Part shown: positions 26,252 through 34,178 of the stretch, one piece after another | How positions within the stretch are numbered: the stretch's first letter is position 1 | How the letters are laid out: every line of letters begins with the position of its first letter | Origin: Streptomyces sp. PTY087I2 | GTDB taxonomy: Bacteria > Actinomycetota > Actinomycetes > Streptomycetales > Streptomycetaceae | NCBI RefSeq assembly: GCF_001687325.1 | Contig: NZ_LZRD01000015.1 | Span: forward strand, 62,001-126,000 | Reading direction: 5' to 3' | DNA length: 64,000 nucleotides | Made by a program: the position numbers and the translations under genes | Notes under the pieces: model-generated | What the model was told of the DNA's origin: nothing | The model's database searches: none | What the model saw: the letters and a program-made list of their open reading frames with translations, nothing else

Positions 26252-27634
26252 GTGGCCGCCGACAAGATCGACACCATCGTCAGCCTGAGCAAGCGCCGTG
26301 GCTTCGTCTACCCCTGTAGTGAGATCTACGGTGGCCAGCGCGCCGCCTGGGACTACGGGCCGCTGGGCGTCGAGATGAAGGAGAACCTGAAGCGTCAGTG
26401 GTGGCGCTACATGGTCACCGCGCGCGAGGACGTGGTCGGGCTCGACTCGTCGGTCATCCTGGCGCCGGACGTCTGGGTCGCCTCGGGCCACGTCGCCACC
26501 TTCTCGGACCCGCTGACCGAGTGCACCTCCTGTCACAAGCGCTTCCGCGCCGACCACCTGGAAGAGGCGTACGAGGAGAAGCACGGCAAGCCGCCGGTCA
26601 ACGGCCTCGCCGACCTCAACTGCCCCAACTGCGGCAACAAGGGCACCTTCACCGAGCCCAAGCAGTTCTCGGGTCTGCTCTCCACCCACCTCGGCCCGAC
26701 CCAGGACTCCGGCTCGGTCGCCTACCTGCGCCCCGAGACCGCCCAGGGCATCTTCACCAACTTCGGCCAGGTGCTCCAGACCTCGCGCAAGAAGCCGCCG
26801 TTCGGCATCGCGCAGATGGGCAAGTCCTTCCGGAACGAGATCACTCCGGGCAACTTCATCTTCCGGACCCGTGAGTTCGAGCAGATGGAGATGGAGTTCT
26901 TCGTCAAGCCGGGCGAGGACGAGGAGTGGCAGCAGTACTGGATGGACCAGCGCTGGAACTGGTACACGGACCTCGGCCTGCGCGAGGAGAACATGCGCTG
27001 GTACGAGCACCCGAAGGAGAAGCTCTCCCACTACTCCAAGCGCACCGCCGACATCGAGTACCGCTTCCGCTTCGGCGGCAGCGAGTGGGGCGAGCTGGAG
27101 GGTGTGGCCAACCGCACCGACTACGACCTCAAGGCGCACTCCGAGGCCTCCGGCACCGACCTGCGCTACCACGACCAGGAGGCCCAGGAGCGCTGGACGC
27201 CGTACGTCATCGAGCCCGCGGCCGGTGTCGGCCGCGCGATGCTGGCGTTCCTCCTCGACGCCTACGTCGAGGACGAGGCCCCCAACGCCAAGGGCGTCAT
27301 GGAGAAGCGCACCGTGATGCGTCTCGACCACCGCCTGGCCCCGGTCAAGGTCGCCGTCCTGCCGCTGTCCCGCAACGCGCAGCTCTCGCCGAAGGCCAAG
27401 GGCCTGGCGGCGGACCTGCGCAAGAACTGGAACATCGAGTTCGACGACGCCGGCGCCATCGGCCGCCGCTACCGCCGCCAGGACGAGATCGGCACTCCGT
27501 TCTGCGTCACCGTCGACTTCGACACCCTCGACGACAACGCGGTGACCGTGCGCGAGCGCGACACGATGAAGCAGGAGCGCGTCTCGCTGGACCAGATCCA
27601 GGCGTACCTGGGCGCGCGTCTGCTCGGCTGCTGA
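26252..27634 (+). CDS. glyS: Glycyl-tRNA synthetase (class II, alpha2 type)
   Basis: Charges tRNA-Gly. Class II motifs are present: motif 2 as FRNEITPGNFIFRTREFEQ, motif 3 near GVGRAMLAFLLDAY, and the C-terminal anticodon-binding domain. The zinc-like insertion CTSCHKRF ... CPNCGNKGTF at about residues 91-135 is usual in this group. The GTG start fits MAADKIDTIV. Length 460 is normal for actinobacteria. It is divergent from znuA, sharing a 176-base intergenic region, and ends at a strong hairpin. Confidence 0.97.
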   Translation: MAADKIDTIVSLSKRRGFVYPCSEIYGGQRAAWDYGPLGVEMKENLKRQWWRYMVTAREDVVGLDSSVILAPDVWVASGHVATFSDPLTECTSCHKRFRADHLEEAYEEKHGKPPVNGLADLNCPNCGNKGTFTEPKQFSGLLSTHLGPTQDSGSVAYLRPETAQGIFTNFGQVLQTSRKKPPFGIAQMGKSFRNEITPGNFIFRTREFEQMEMEFFVKPGEDEEWQQYWMDQRWNWYTDLGLREENMRWYEHPKEKLSHYSKRTADIEYRFRFGGSEWGELEGVANRTDYDLKAHSEASGTDLRYHDQEAQERWTPYVIEPAAGVGRAMLAFLLDAYVEDEAPNAKGVMEKRTVMRLDHRLAPVKVAVLPLSRNAQLSPKAKGLAADLRKNWNIEFDDAGAIGRRYRRQDEIGTPFCVTVDFDTLDDNAVTVRERDTMKQERVSLDQIQAYLGARLLGC

Positions 27635-27658
27635 CACACACCCGTCTGAGTGCGTGAG

Positions 27659-27688
27659 GCCCCCGGTTCCGGGTACGGAACCGGGGGC
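27659..27688 (+). terminator. Hairpin after glyS
   Basis: Perfect 13-bp stem (27659-27671 with 27676-27688), 4-nt loop, followed by TTCGT. Typical terminator 24 bases after the glyS stop. Confidence 0.85.
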
Positions 27689-27738
27689 TTCGTCGTACAG
27701 TCCACCGGAGCCCCCGCCACCGTTCCGGGAGGTATGCG

Positions 27739-27942
27739 ATGCCGTCGATCACCACCAGCAAGGTCAGCAGATGGGACCAGCACGGCCGTGAACACGTCGT
27801 GCAGGTAAGGAAGTCGGGCATGACGCGCCAGCTGACCTGCACCACGTGCGCCTGGCGGCGCTCGGCGCAGTTCCTGCCCTGGCTGAAGGCCGAGGAACAC
27901 CTGGCGGAGGCCCACCAGGCGACGGTCGACCCGACGGCCTGA
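27739..27942 (+). CDS. Small zinc-finger-like protein, unknown function
   Basis: A 67-residue protein starting MPSITTSKVSRWDQHGREH with GGGAGG about seven bases upstream. It contains a CTTC pair and a later HLAEAHQ, so a CxxC-HxxxxH zinc finger is plausible (C-T-T-C ... H-L-A-E-A-H). Small proteins like this are found downstream of glyS in streptomycetes, but I know of no assigned function. Codon usage is typical for the genome. Confidence 0.7.
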   Translation: MPSITTSKVSRWDQHGREHVVQVRKSGMTRQLTCTTCAWRRSAQFLPWLKAEEHLAEAHQATVDPTA

Positions 27943-28117
27943 AAACCTGGTGCGGCGCTCGCCGGGAGCGCGGTACGGTTCCGGCATGTCTTCGTTCTTC
28001 CAGATCTACGAGTGAGAGCGCGGCGGGTGCGTACACCCCGCCGCAGCCCGGGGACCGGCGCGACGGCCCCCGATCACCTTCACCTGACTCACTTCACCTT
28101 CCGTAGGGGAGAACACC

Positions 28118-28345
28118 ATGGCCAAGGGCCGCAACAACCTTCTCGGCGTGGGCGGACAGCGCAAGAAGCTGTCCCGCGCCGACCAGCAGGGCGCGGGCTC
28201 CGCACGCGTCGCCGACCGCAAGGCGGCCGAGGACAAGAAGCAGGAGCTGGTCCGCAAGATGCGCGAGCGGGCCGAGGCCCGGACGGCCACGACCGCGGAG
28301 CCGAGCACCGACCAGGACGCGTCGCCGTCCGCGGAGCAGAGCTGA
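28118..28345 (+). CDS. DUF6243 family small basic protein
   Basis: 75 residues starting MAKGRNNLLGVGGQRKKLSR, then a lysine/arginine/glutamate-rich helix (RVADRKAAEDKKQELVRKM) and an acidic Ser/Thr tail. This matches my recollection of the Streptomyces DUF6243 family. Highly charged and probably nucleic-acid or ribosome associated, but function is unknown. AGGGGAG precedes the ATG. It is followed by a 14-bp hairpin. Confidence 0.78.
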   Translation: MAKGRNNLLGVGGQRKKLSRADQQGAGSARVADRKAAEDKKQELVRKMRERAEARTATTAEPSTDQDASPSAEQS

Positions 28346-28371
28346 CGCCTGAGCAGTACCCGTACGAGGGT

Positions 28372-28404
28372 GTGGGCCCGGATCATGGACTGATCCGGGC
28401 CCAC
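28372..28404. terminator. Bidirectional hairpin
   Basis: Perfect 14-bp stem (28372-28385 with 28391-28404), 5-nt loop, between the convergent DUF6243 gene and the TPR-like gene. It marks the boundary between core genes and the accessory stretch. Confidence 0.8.
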
Positions 28405-28406
28405 GC

Positions 28407-29693
28407 TCATATGGCCTCGCCCAGGTGGCTCAGGGCTTCGCGGAAGTCGTCGAGGGCGGGGCCCAACTCGCGGACGGCGATGCCGAAGGCCGAGCGTTCG
28501 ATCAGCGCCCCGGCCAGGGCGCGCGTCCCCTCCACCGGTTCGTGCCGGGACAGCCGCCGACCCAGGTCCACCCCTTCGTCGAACAGCGGTCGCACCCGCT
28601 CCGCGAACAGGTGGGTGCGGTGCACCCAGTGGACGGCGGAACGGACGGTGAGGACGCGATGGATCCGGACCAGCTCGGCCAGGTGCCCCGCCGGATCCCC
28701 GGCCGCTTGCCGGGCACGGTCGTCCACCTCCGCTCGCAGGGCATCACGGCTGTCGAAGTACCGCTGTCGGGCATCGGGCGACCAGTACGTCGGCCCCGTG
28801 CCCGAGGGCGTACGGGGCCCGCCGTCGGACACGGGCCACACGCTCTCCCCGCCGAAGACGGTCAGCAGCACCGCCCAGAACGACGCCTCGAAGCCACCCC
28901 AGGAGATCCGCTCACCCGAAGCGGCCAGTTCGGTCAACCGGGCGAGGGTGTCCTGCCGCACGGCGGCCGCCTGTTCGCCCCGGCCGTGGAGGTCGAGCAT
29001 CCGGGCGTACCCGATGAGCGCGTGGAGATGGCAGGCCACCCAACCGTGGTCCCCCGCGGCTTCGGCCGCCTCCAGGGCCACGAGCCGCTCGAACGCGGCG
29101 CAGGCGTCGGCGGATCGGCCGGCATCGTGGAGAGCGGCGATCCACTGCATGAGTGACCAGGCGAGAGCGCCATCTCGGTACCCCTCGGGCAGGAGTGCCG
29201 CGACCTCCTCATCCATGGCATCGGCGGCTTCGGCGTACCGCCCCTCCTCGGAGAGCCCGGCAGCCCACTGCTCCAGCCCTTTGACCAGGGGATTCCCGGA
29301 CCGTTCGGCCTGAGCGCGGCTGATGGCGAGCATCTCACCGCGCAGGGCGAGGCCTTCGGCACGCCGTCCCACGCGGTACAGCTCGTGCTGGTACGAGTCG
29401 AGGGCCCTGTACAGGACGTCGACCCGGCCGGGGTCGGCCGGGTCGACGCGCCGTGCCACCGCGACCGCCTCCTCGCACAGCTCCAGCGAGGACGGCCGCC
29501 ACTCGCCGGAGCCGGTGTCGTAGCTGAGGTGTTGCAGCGCCCCGGCCAGGAGCGGCAGGTACGCGGCGGGGCTCACCTGAGCGAGCACCCGATAGGCGTC
29601 GACTTCCTCGTACGGTGTGCGGCGCCCCGACGCCAGCAGCGTATTTCTCGCCCGCACGATGTCGTCCTGATCGACGTTCCCCCACTGATTCAT
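28407..29693 (-). CDS. TPR-like repeat protein, unknown function
   Basis: 428 residues, almost entirely helical and rich in Ala/Leu/Arg, with repeating TPR-like helix pairs (VDVLYRALDSYQHELYRVGR; AALHDAGRSADACAAFERLV; CHLHALIGYARMLDLHGRG). No catalytic motif, signal peptide or membrane segment is visible. The N terminus MNQWGNVDQDDIVRARNTLL has no HTH. Such stand-alone TPR proteins in Streptomyces often act as scaffold or effector-binding proteins; that is only inference. A short inverted repeat lies 83 bases upstream. Confidence 0.6.
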   Translation of the reverse strand: MNQWGNVDQDDIVRARNTLLASGRRTPYEEVDAYRVLAQVSPAAYLPLLAGALQHLSYDTGSGEWRPSSLELCEEAVAVARRVDPADPGRVDVLYRALDSYQHELYRVGRRAEGLALRGEMLAISRAQAERSGNPLVKGLEQWAAGLSEEGRYAEAADAMDEEVAALLPEGYRDGALAWSLMQWIAALHDAGRSADACAAFERLVALEAAEAAGDHGWVACHLHALIGYARMLDLHGRGEQAAAVRQDTLARLTELAASGERISWGGFEASFWAVLLTVFGGESVWPVSDGGPRTPSGTGPTYWSPDARQRYFDSRDALRAEVDDRARQAAGDPAGHLAELVRIHRVLTVRSAVHWVHRTHLFAERVRPLFDEGVDLGRRLSRHEPVEGTRALAGALIERSAFGIAVRELGPALDDFREALSHLGEAI

Positions 29694-29775
29694 GACGGAG
29701 ATTCTGGGCGTCTCGAAGAGGGCCGGACAAGGAAGTTCAGCTGTGCCGTTACTCCTACGAAAACACCCTCTGACC

Positions 29776-29794
29776 TGTCATGATGGAGATGACA
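29776..29794. promoter_or_regulatory. Inverted repeat upstream of the TPR gene
   Basis: TGTCAT (29776-29781), 7-bp spacer, ATGACA (29789-29794). It lies in the 112-base gap between the TPR gene start and the hydrolase stop. A possible operator; no regulator can be assigned. Confidence 0.35.
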
Positions 29795-29805
29795 TCACTT
29801 CCGGG

Positions 29806-30573
29806 TCAGGCCCCGGATGCCGTTCGCTCCGCTTTCAGGTGCCGGGCGAAGAACCGGGCCCCCGTGTCGAGTTCGAACTCCGGAACACCGGTGTGCCCGC
29901 CGAGGTTGGCGTGCAGGGTCTTCTCCCGGGACCCGAAGGCGTCGAACAGATCCAGGGCCGCCTGCCGGTCGTTGCCCTCGTCGTCCCACTGGAGCAGGAC
30001 ATGCAGCGGGATGGTGACCCGGCGGGCCTCCTCGAACATGGCGGCGGGCACGAGGCTCCCGGCGAAGAACCCGGCGGCGACGATGCGCGGTTCGACCACG
30101 GCCAGGCGGACGCCGATGGAGATGACGCCTCCCTCGTATCCGACCGGCCCGCCGATCCCGGGCAGCGCCAGGAGTTCGTCCAGGACGGCCTGCCATTCCG
30201 GCACCGCCCGGTCGACGAGCGGAAGGATGAGCGCGTCGACGATCTCGCCGCCGACGGGTCCACCGCTCTCCATCGCCCGCCGCAGATCGGCCCGGGCCTG
30301 TTCGGCGGCGGCCCAGCGGGGCCGTTCACCACAGCCGGGAAGCTCGATGGTGGCGGCGGCGAACCCGTACTCCGCCACGTAGTGCCGGGCCCGCCCCGCC
30401 AGCCGGGGATACATCCGGCCGAGCCCCAGCGGGGGGTGGCCGATCAGGATCAGCGGCGCGGGTACGGGATCGGGGGAGGCGGCGGGCGTCCACAGGATGC
30501 CGGGGATCTCGCCGAGGGTGAACGCACGCTCGACCACGTTGTCGTCGAGTCGCTTTTCGGAAGAGAAATGCAC
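29806..30573 (-). CDS. Alpha/beta hydrolase
   Basis: A 255-residue protein with the alpha/beta-hydrolase order: an early strand PLILIGHPPLG (oxyanion region), nucleophile elbow region GGVISIGVRL where the serine of SIG aligns with the usual nucleophile although the first Gly of GxSxG is absent, an acid in LLQWDDEGNDR, and the catalytic His in LGGHTGVPEFE near the end. These features resemble uncharacterised dienelactone hydrolase-like proteins. Substrate unknown. Start ATG 30573 is followed upstream by a 247-base intergenic region shared with a divergent hypothetical gene. Confidence 0.7.
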   Translation of the reverse strand: MHFSSEKRLDDNVVERAFTLGEIPGILWTPAASPDPVPAPLILIGHPPLGLGRMYPRLAGRARHYVAEYGFAAATIELPGCGERPRWAAAEQARADLRRAMESGGPVGGEIVDALILPLVDRAVPEWQAVLDELLALPGIGGPVGYEGGVISIGVRLAVVEPRIVAAGFFAGSLVPAAMFEEARRVTIPLHVLLQWDDEGNDRQAALDLFDAFGSREKTLHANLGGHTGVPEFELDTGARFFARHLKAERTASGA

Positions 30574-30820
30574 GGTCGTGCCTTTCGGGAGTGCGCGTGA
30601 ACGGCGCTCCCGGACGACCTATCGCCCGACCGTGACCCCGAAGGGGAGCACCCATGTCGACATTGCGTTCACGGGTATCACCTCCTCGGTCTTCAGCACG
30701 GCTCGCGAAAACGTAGCAAGGATCGCGGTGGCCCACCAAAGGGTTTTCGTCACCCACGGGGAAGGTTCCGTACACGATTCCTTCAGAACCGGGTGCGACC
30801 GTGGAAGCGGGGGTGGCGCG

Positions 30821-31276
30821 GTGGACGTGAGCAGGGAGGAAGTCCTGGCCGTGGTCGAGTCGTTGGCGCGCCCGGCGTCCCCGGAGGAGATCGCCGACGC
30901 CGTCGAAGCGGTACGGGTACGCGCGCGGCCGCGACTGACGGAGTTCGACGACCCCGGGGCGTGCGTGACGGGGGAGGCGGTGCTCGGCCGGCTGCTGGAG
31001 CTGAAGGAGTCGAGGCAGGTCAAGGGGTACCCGCGGGAAGCGTGGGTGAACCTGGGAGTCAAGCCGGGCGGAACCGCGCACCCCACCGATTTGCTGTGGT
31101 GGCCGGTGACCAGATGGCGGCAAGCGGCGGGGCACCGCGCCCGGCGGGACTTGGAGGCCCGGGCGGCGGCGGAACGCGCGAAGGAGCAGAGCCCGCTGCG
31201 CCAAGCGGTGGAGAGAACGCTGGAACAGCGACGGTGGGACGCCCAGCACCCCTACGAGGGCCTTGACCCCTTGTGA
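30821..31276 (+). CDS. Hypothetical protein, basic, no recognised domain
   Basis: I chose GTG 30821 (MDVSREEVLAVVESLARPAS), giving 151 residues; the open frame extends to 30497 but that part overlaps the hydrolase promoter and looks non-coding. The N-terminal 85 residues may fold as a winged helix (EEIADAVEAVRVR then GEAVLGRLLELKESRQV), and the C terminus is a charged helix rich in Arg/Glu ending PYEGLDPL. No family recognised. It converges on the following operon of small unknown genes. Confidence 0.5.
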   Translation: MDVSREEVLAVVESLARPASPEEIADAVEAVRVRARPRLTEFDDPGACVTGEAVLGRLLELKESRQVKGYPREAWVNLGVKPGGTAHPTDLLWWPVTRWRQAAGHRARRDLEARAAAERAKEQSPLRQAVERTLEQRRWDAQHPYEGLDPL

Positions 31277-31306
31277 CCCGGCTTGCTTCCGGCCGCCGGA
31301 CACGCC

Positions 31307-31678
31307 CTAGCGGAACAGGTGCGGGTGGAGCCGGGCCAGGTCCCGCGTGATGGCTTGGTCGGTGGGGTCGGTGACTTCCCAGCTGTGTCCGGAGGGGTGC
31401 CCGGCGAACAGCCCGCACGCGTCGTCGGCGTTCCGGGGGTCGCGGTCGGGACACCAGGGGAGCGGCAGGAGCCGGGCGCGCTCCGCGTCCCACCGGACCC
31501 AGACGGCGCTTCCGGGGCGTCCGCCTTCGTCCCACAGCATCGCGGAGTGATCGCCGTCGTGGTCCTCGCCGAGTTCGCAGAGGACGTGCCCGGCCTCCGG
31601 GCGGTGGTCGCCGGGGACGGACAGGGCGAGGACGTGCTCCGGGGGCGGCAGTAATACGACGGCGGTGCACTGGTTCAT
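31307..31678 (-). CDS. Hypothetical protein, paralogue A of a tandem pair
   Basis: 123 residues, no known domain. Shares with the upstream gene the pattern MxQCTAVxLLPP at the N terminus, VLCELGE(H/D), PWCP, and a C-terminal C-LF-H-HSW-VTDP block, so the two arose by tandem duplication. His/Cys/Asp content could allow metal binding, but this is speculative. It starts 10 bases after its paralogue and is the last gene of a five-gene operon. Confidence 0.55.
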   Translation of the reverse strand: MNQCTAVVLLPPPEHVLALSVPGDHRPEAGHVLCELGEDHDGDHSAMLWDEGGRPGSAVWVRWDAERARLLPLPWCPDRDPRNADDACGLFAGHPSGHSWEVTDPTDQAITRDLARLHPHLFR

Positions 31679-31688
31679 GGTTACGGGG

Positions 31689-32087
31689 TCACCCTTCGGG
31701 AGAGTCGCCGGAGACGAGCTGCTCCGCGATCAGGTCGCCGAGCGGGTCGGTCACGTCCCAGGAGTGGGCTGCGGTGTGGTGGTCGAAGAGCGCGCACCGC
31801 CGTACGAGTCCGGAGTCGAGCCGGCGGAGGACGGCGGGGCACCAGGGCGAGGACTCGGCCCGGTGGGTGCGCTCGGGCCCGCTGCCGTTCCAGAAGAACC
31901 ACAGGGCCGGTGAGTCGGGCGTCCGGCCCGGCCGGAGGTAGGCGGCGTGCTCGGTGCGCTGGTGGTCGTGCTCGCCGAGTTCGCACAGGACGTACGGCTC
32001 GAGGTCTTCGGAGCTGTCCGCCCCGGGGGAGGTGAGCCGCAGCACGGCATCGGGAGGGAGAAGGGTGACGGCGGTGCACTGGAGCAC
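31689..32087 (-). CDS. Hypothetical protein, paralogue B of a tandem pair
   Basis: 132 residues when started at GTG 32087 (MLQCTAVTLLPP), chosen because it aligns with the start of paralogue A and has GGAGG about nine bases upstream; the frame continues to 32144. Contains VLCELGEHDHQRTEHAAYL, tryptophan-rich LWFFWNG and HSWDVTDPL. No function recognised. Confidence 0.55.
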   Translation of the reverse strand: MLQCTAVTLLPPDAVLRLTSPGADSSEDLEPYVLCELGEHDHQRTEHAAYLRPGRTPDSPALWFFWNGSGPERTHRAESSPWCPAVLRRLDSGLVRRCALFDHHTAAHSWDVTDPLGDLIAEQLVSGDSPEG

Positions 32088-32116
32088 GACGTTCACCTCC
32101 GGTTCGTGTCGGGGGA

Positions 32117-32500
32117 CTACCGGTCGGCGGGGCGGCCACGCCACCCGGCGAGCGTCAGGCTCAGCCCGACGGCGGGATCGAGAACGGTGAACAACGCGGG
32201 GAACCCGGCCTCCAGGGCCCGTATCGCGTGATCCTGGTGCGGCCCGTGGGTGGCCCAGCGGCGCAACTCTTCGGGCGCGCCCGAGCCGTGGAAGTGAACC
32301 GGCCGTACGTCGTCGCCGGCCGACATCCGTACGGGCTCGGGCGCGAGGGGCAGCCCATGGCTGTTGGCCAGGCGGAGCGCCTGCCGCCGGAGCCAGAGGA
32401 GGACGAGCCGCCGGTTCCGTACGACGACCCCACCGAGCGAGGCGACCCGCTGCCCGTCGGAGACGGTGACCTCGGCGGCGTACTCCGTCACGCGCCTCAT
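32117..32500 (-). CDS. Hypothetical protein of a small-gene operon
   Basis: 127 residues beginning MRRVTEYAAEVTVSDGQRV. The start ATG overlaps the stop of the preceding gene by 4 bp, which fixes it. Predicted beta-rich N terminus and a central basic helix (RLVLLWLRRQALRLANSHG). No domain recognised. Third gene of the operon that starts at 32960. Confidence 0.55.
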   Translation of the reverse strand: MRRVTEYAAEVTVSDGQRVASLGGVVVRNRRLVLLWLRRQALRLANSHGLPLAPEPVRMSAGDDVRPVHFHGSGAPEELRRWATHGPHQDHAIRALEAGFPALFTVLDPAVGLSLTLAGWRGRPADR

Positions 32501-32703
32501 GCGGACGGCCCGGGTCCGTCGTGCAGAACGAGCGATCGCAGCCGGTCGGCCGCCGCCTGGACCTCGGCCACGACGGCGGCGCGGTTGGCGAAGCGATCCA
32601 GGATGGCCGCGTCCAACTCGGCGCAGAACAGGGCCCGGTAGGCGGGATCGGACTCGATGCGCACGAGTTCGGCGAGGGGGTGTGAGGGCTGCTGCGGATT
32701 CAC
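32497..32703 (-). CDS. Small hypothetical protein of the operon
   Basis: 68 residues (MNPQQPSHPLAELVRIESDP ...), mostly helical: RALFCAELDAAILDRFANRA and AVVAEVQAAADRLRSLVL. The GTG start overlaps the upstream stop (GTGA) and its stop overlaps the next start (ATGA), so translation is tightly coupled. Could be a small regulatory or antitoxin-like protein; no evidence beyond size and context. Confidence 0.55.
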   Translation of the reverse strand: MNPQQPSHPLAELVRIESDPAYRALFCAELDAAILDRFANRAAVVAEVQAAADRLRSLVLHDGPGPSA

Positions 32704-32960
32704 AGGACCTCACCCCGGCTACGGGCATTGAGCCGCGCTGTACGGGCGCGAAGCTGCTCTATCAGGAGCGCGGGACGTACATGGCGCGGCTCGACCTCCC
32801 ACTCCGCACCGCCCCCGACGGGCCGGAGCGACCAGTAGGGGCCGGCGACCCCTCGGAACTCGCCCACGCGGTCGGCGCGGCTGGTGTCGACCATGAGGGT
32901 TCCGGGGGCGGGGAGGTCAGGGGGTTCCTGGTTATTCGGGCATAAGTTCTCGCCGTACAT
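32700..32960 (-). CDS. Hypothetical protein, first gene of the five-gene operon
   Basis: 86 residues (MYGENLCPNNQEPPDLPAPG ...), with a conserved-looking core GEFRGVAGPYWSLRPVGGG then EWEVEPRHVRPA, which I recall in short Streptomyces proteins encoded near Scr1/DUF397 regulator pairs. Divergent from the Scr1 regulator gene across 93 bases that hold a small palindrome. Function unknown. Confidence 0.6.
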   Translation of the reverse strand: MYGENLCPNNQEPPDLPAPGTLMVDTSRADRVGEFRGVAGPYWSLRPVGGGAEWEVEPRHVRPALLIEQLRARTARLNARSRGEVL

Positions 32961-32975
32961 CGATCGCTCCTCTCC

Positions 32976-32991
32976 GTAGCCGTTTGGCTAC
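32976..32991. promoter_or_regulatory. Palindrome between divergent operon and Scr1 regulator
   Basis: GTAGCCGTTTGGCTAC: perfect 6-bp arms with a 4-bp centre, 15 bases upstream of the 32960 start and 62 upstream of the regulator. A candidate operator for the Scr1-type regulator. Confidence 0.45.
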
Positions 32992-33053
32992 CGGGGCGAT
33001 TCAGCGTGACCTAGGGTCGTGGCGTCTTCAACGTGGGGATCTGGGAGGGCACG

Positions 33054-33893
33054 TTGGTAAACATCAAGCAGTTGAACCCCGAGGCGAGCCCGCAGGCGGC
33101 CTTCGGTGCGCGTCTGCGCAGCATGCGGGAGGAGCGCGGTTGGATCCAGGATCACGTGGCTGACATGGTCGGCTGCTCGGGCAGGCACATCTCGGCGATC
33201 GAAACTGGCCGCAAACCGGCGACTCTGCCTTTCGCGAGGAAAGCGGACCGGTTATTTGATCTCATCGGTTCGAGCGAGTCGTTCGAGCGCCAGTGGCAGG
33301 AGATGAAGCACGGGAACCTGCTGGAGGGCTTCCCGGAGTACGTGGGGTACGAGGGCCGGGCGGTGGAGATCCGGCTGTTTGAGGTCGGTCTTATCCCCGG
33401 CCTGTTGCAGACACCGGAGTACGCACGGGCTGTCGCCTACGGAGACGTAGAGCGCGGGGCCATCACGGTCGAGCAGGCCAACGACCGAGTCTCGGTCCTG
33501 GAGCAGCGTCAGGCGGCGCTGGTGCGATCACGCCCGCCTATGGTTTTCGCCATCATGGACGAAAGTTGCCTCTACCAGGCAGTCGGCGGCCCGAAGGTCA
33601 TGGCCGCCCAACTGCAACGGTTGGAGGAGATGGCTGCGCTGCCCAACTGGATCATCCAGGTGGCGCCGTTCAGCCTGGGGGCGCGCAGAGCGTTCAACTT
33701 GCCGGTCTATTTGCTCACCCTTGCGGACCGGTCGATCGTCGCGTACGCAGAATCGCAAGCGCAGGGCCACGTCGAGCGCGAAACTTCTTTCGTGGTGCCG
33801 ATGCTCACGGCCTACCATCAGTTCCAGAGCGAGGCGCTGTCGAAGGCGGCCTCTGTGGCCAAGATCAGCCAGTTGCGAAAGGGCACCCCGTGA
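33054..33893 (+). CDS. Scr1-family XRE regulator (TA-like antitoxin regulator)
   Basis: Typical Streptomyces XRE protein with DUF5753 (Scr1) domain. HTH at residues about 18-75 (FGARLRSMREERGWIQDHVA; GCSGRHISAIETGR), then the Scr1 domain with LIPGLLQTPEYARA, FAIMDESCLYQAVGG and QLQRLEEMAALPNWIIQVAP. I chose TTG 33054 (MVNIKQLNPEASP), which has GGGAGG just upstream and fits relatives; GTG 33033 is also in frame. The stop overlaps the start of the DUF397 gene, the classic regulator-DUF397 pair, in which the small protein partners the regulator. Confidence 0.9.
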   Translation: MVNIKQLNPEASPQAAFGARLRSMREERGWIQDHVADMVGCSGRHISAIETGRKPATLPFARKADRLFDLIGSSESFERQWQEMKHGNLLEGFPEYVGYEGRAVEIRLFEVGLIPGLLQTPEYARAVAYGDVERGAITVEQANDRVSVLEQRQAALVRSRPPMVFAIMDESCLYQAVGGPKVMAAQLQRLEEMAALPNWIIQVAPFSLGARRAFNLPVYLLTLADRSIVAYAESQAQGHVERETSFVVPMLTAYHQFQSEALSKAASVAKISQLRKGTP

Positions 33894-34099
33894 CGACCGA
33901 ATCCCCTCGTTGGTTCAAGTCTTCGTACAGCTCGAACGGCGGTGCATGCATCGAGGTCGCCGCCAACCTCGCCGCCGTGTGCGGCATCGTCCCGGTCCGT
34001 GACTCCAAGGTCGTCGACGGCCCAGTGGTCGCCGTCCCCGTCACCGCGTTCGCGGCGTTCGTCGCGGGCGTCCGGGGCGGGACGTTCGACACCGTCTGA
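33890..34099 (+). CDS. DUF397 domain protein (copy 1)
   Basis: 69 residues (MTTESPRWFKSSYSSNGGAC ...) with the DUF397 signature: W-x-KSSYS-x-NGG-CVEVA, VPVRDSK and a C-terminal FVAGVRGGTFD. DUF397 proteins such as WblJ/BldB-associated partners act with Scr1/XRE regulators. The GTG overlaps the regulator stop by 4 bp. A second copy lies 0.7 kb downstream. A hairpin-like GCCCC/GGGGC follows. Confidence 0.9.
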   Translation: MTTESPRWFKSSYSSNGGACIEVAANLAAVCGIVPVRDSKVVDGPVVAVPVTAFAAFVAGVRGGTFDTV

Positions 34100-34178
34100 C
34101 GAAGAGAGCAGCAGGACGCCCCGCCGTGCCCGCGCATGGTGGGGCATTCTGCTGTTCGGAGGGAAGGGGCACGCTTTG

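Noticed and set aside
27986..28015. Nine-codon ORF MSSFFQIYE
   Set aside because: No convincing ribosome site and no known leader function; kept only as a curiosity.
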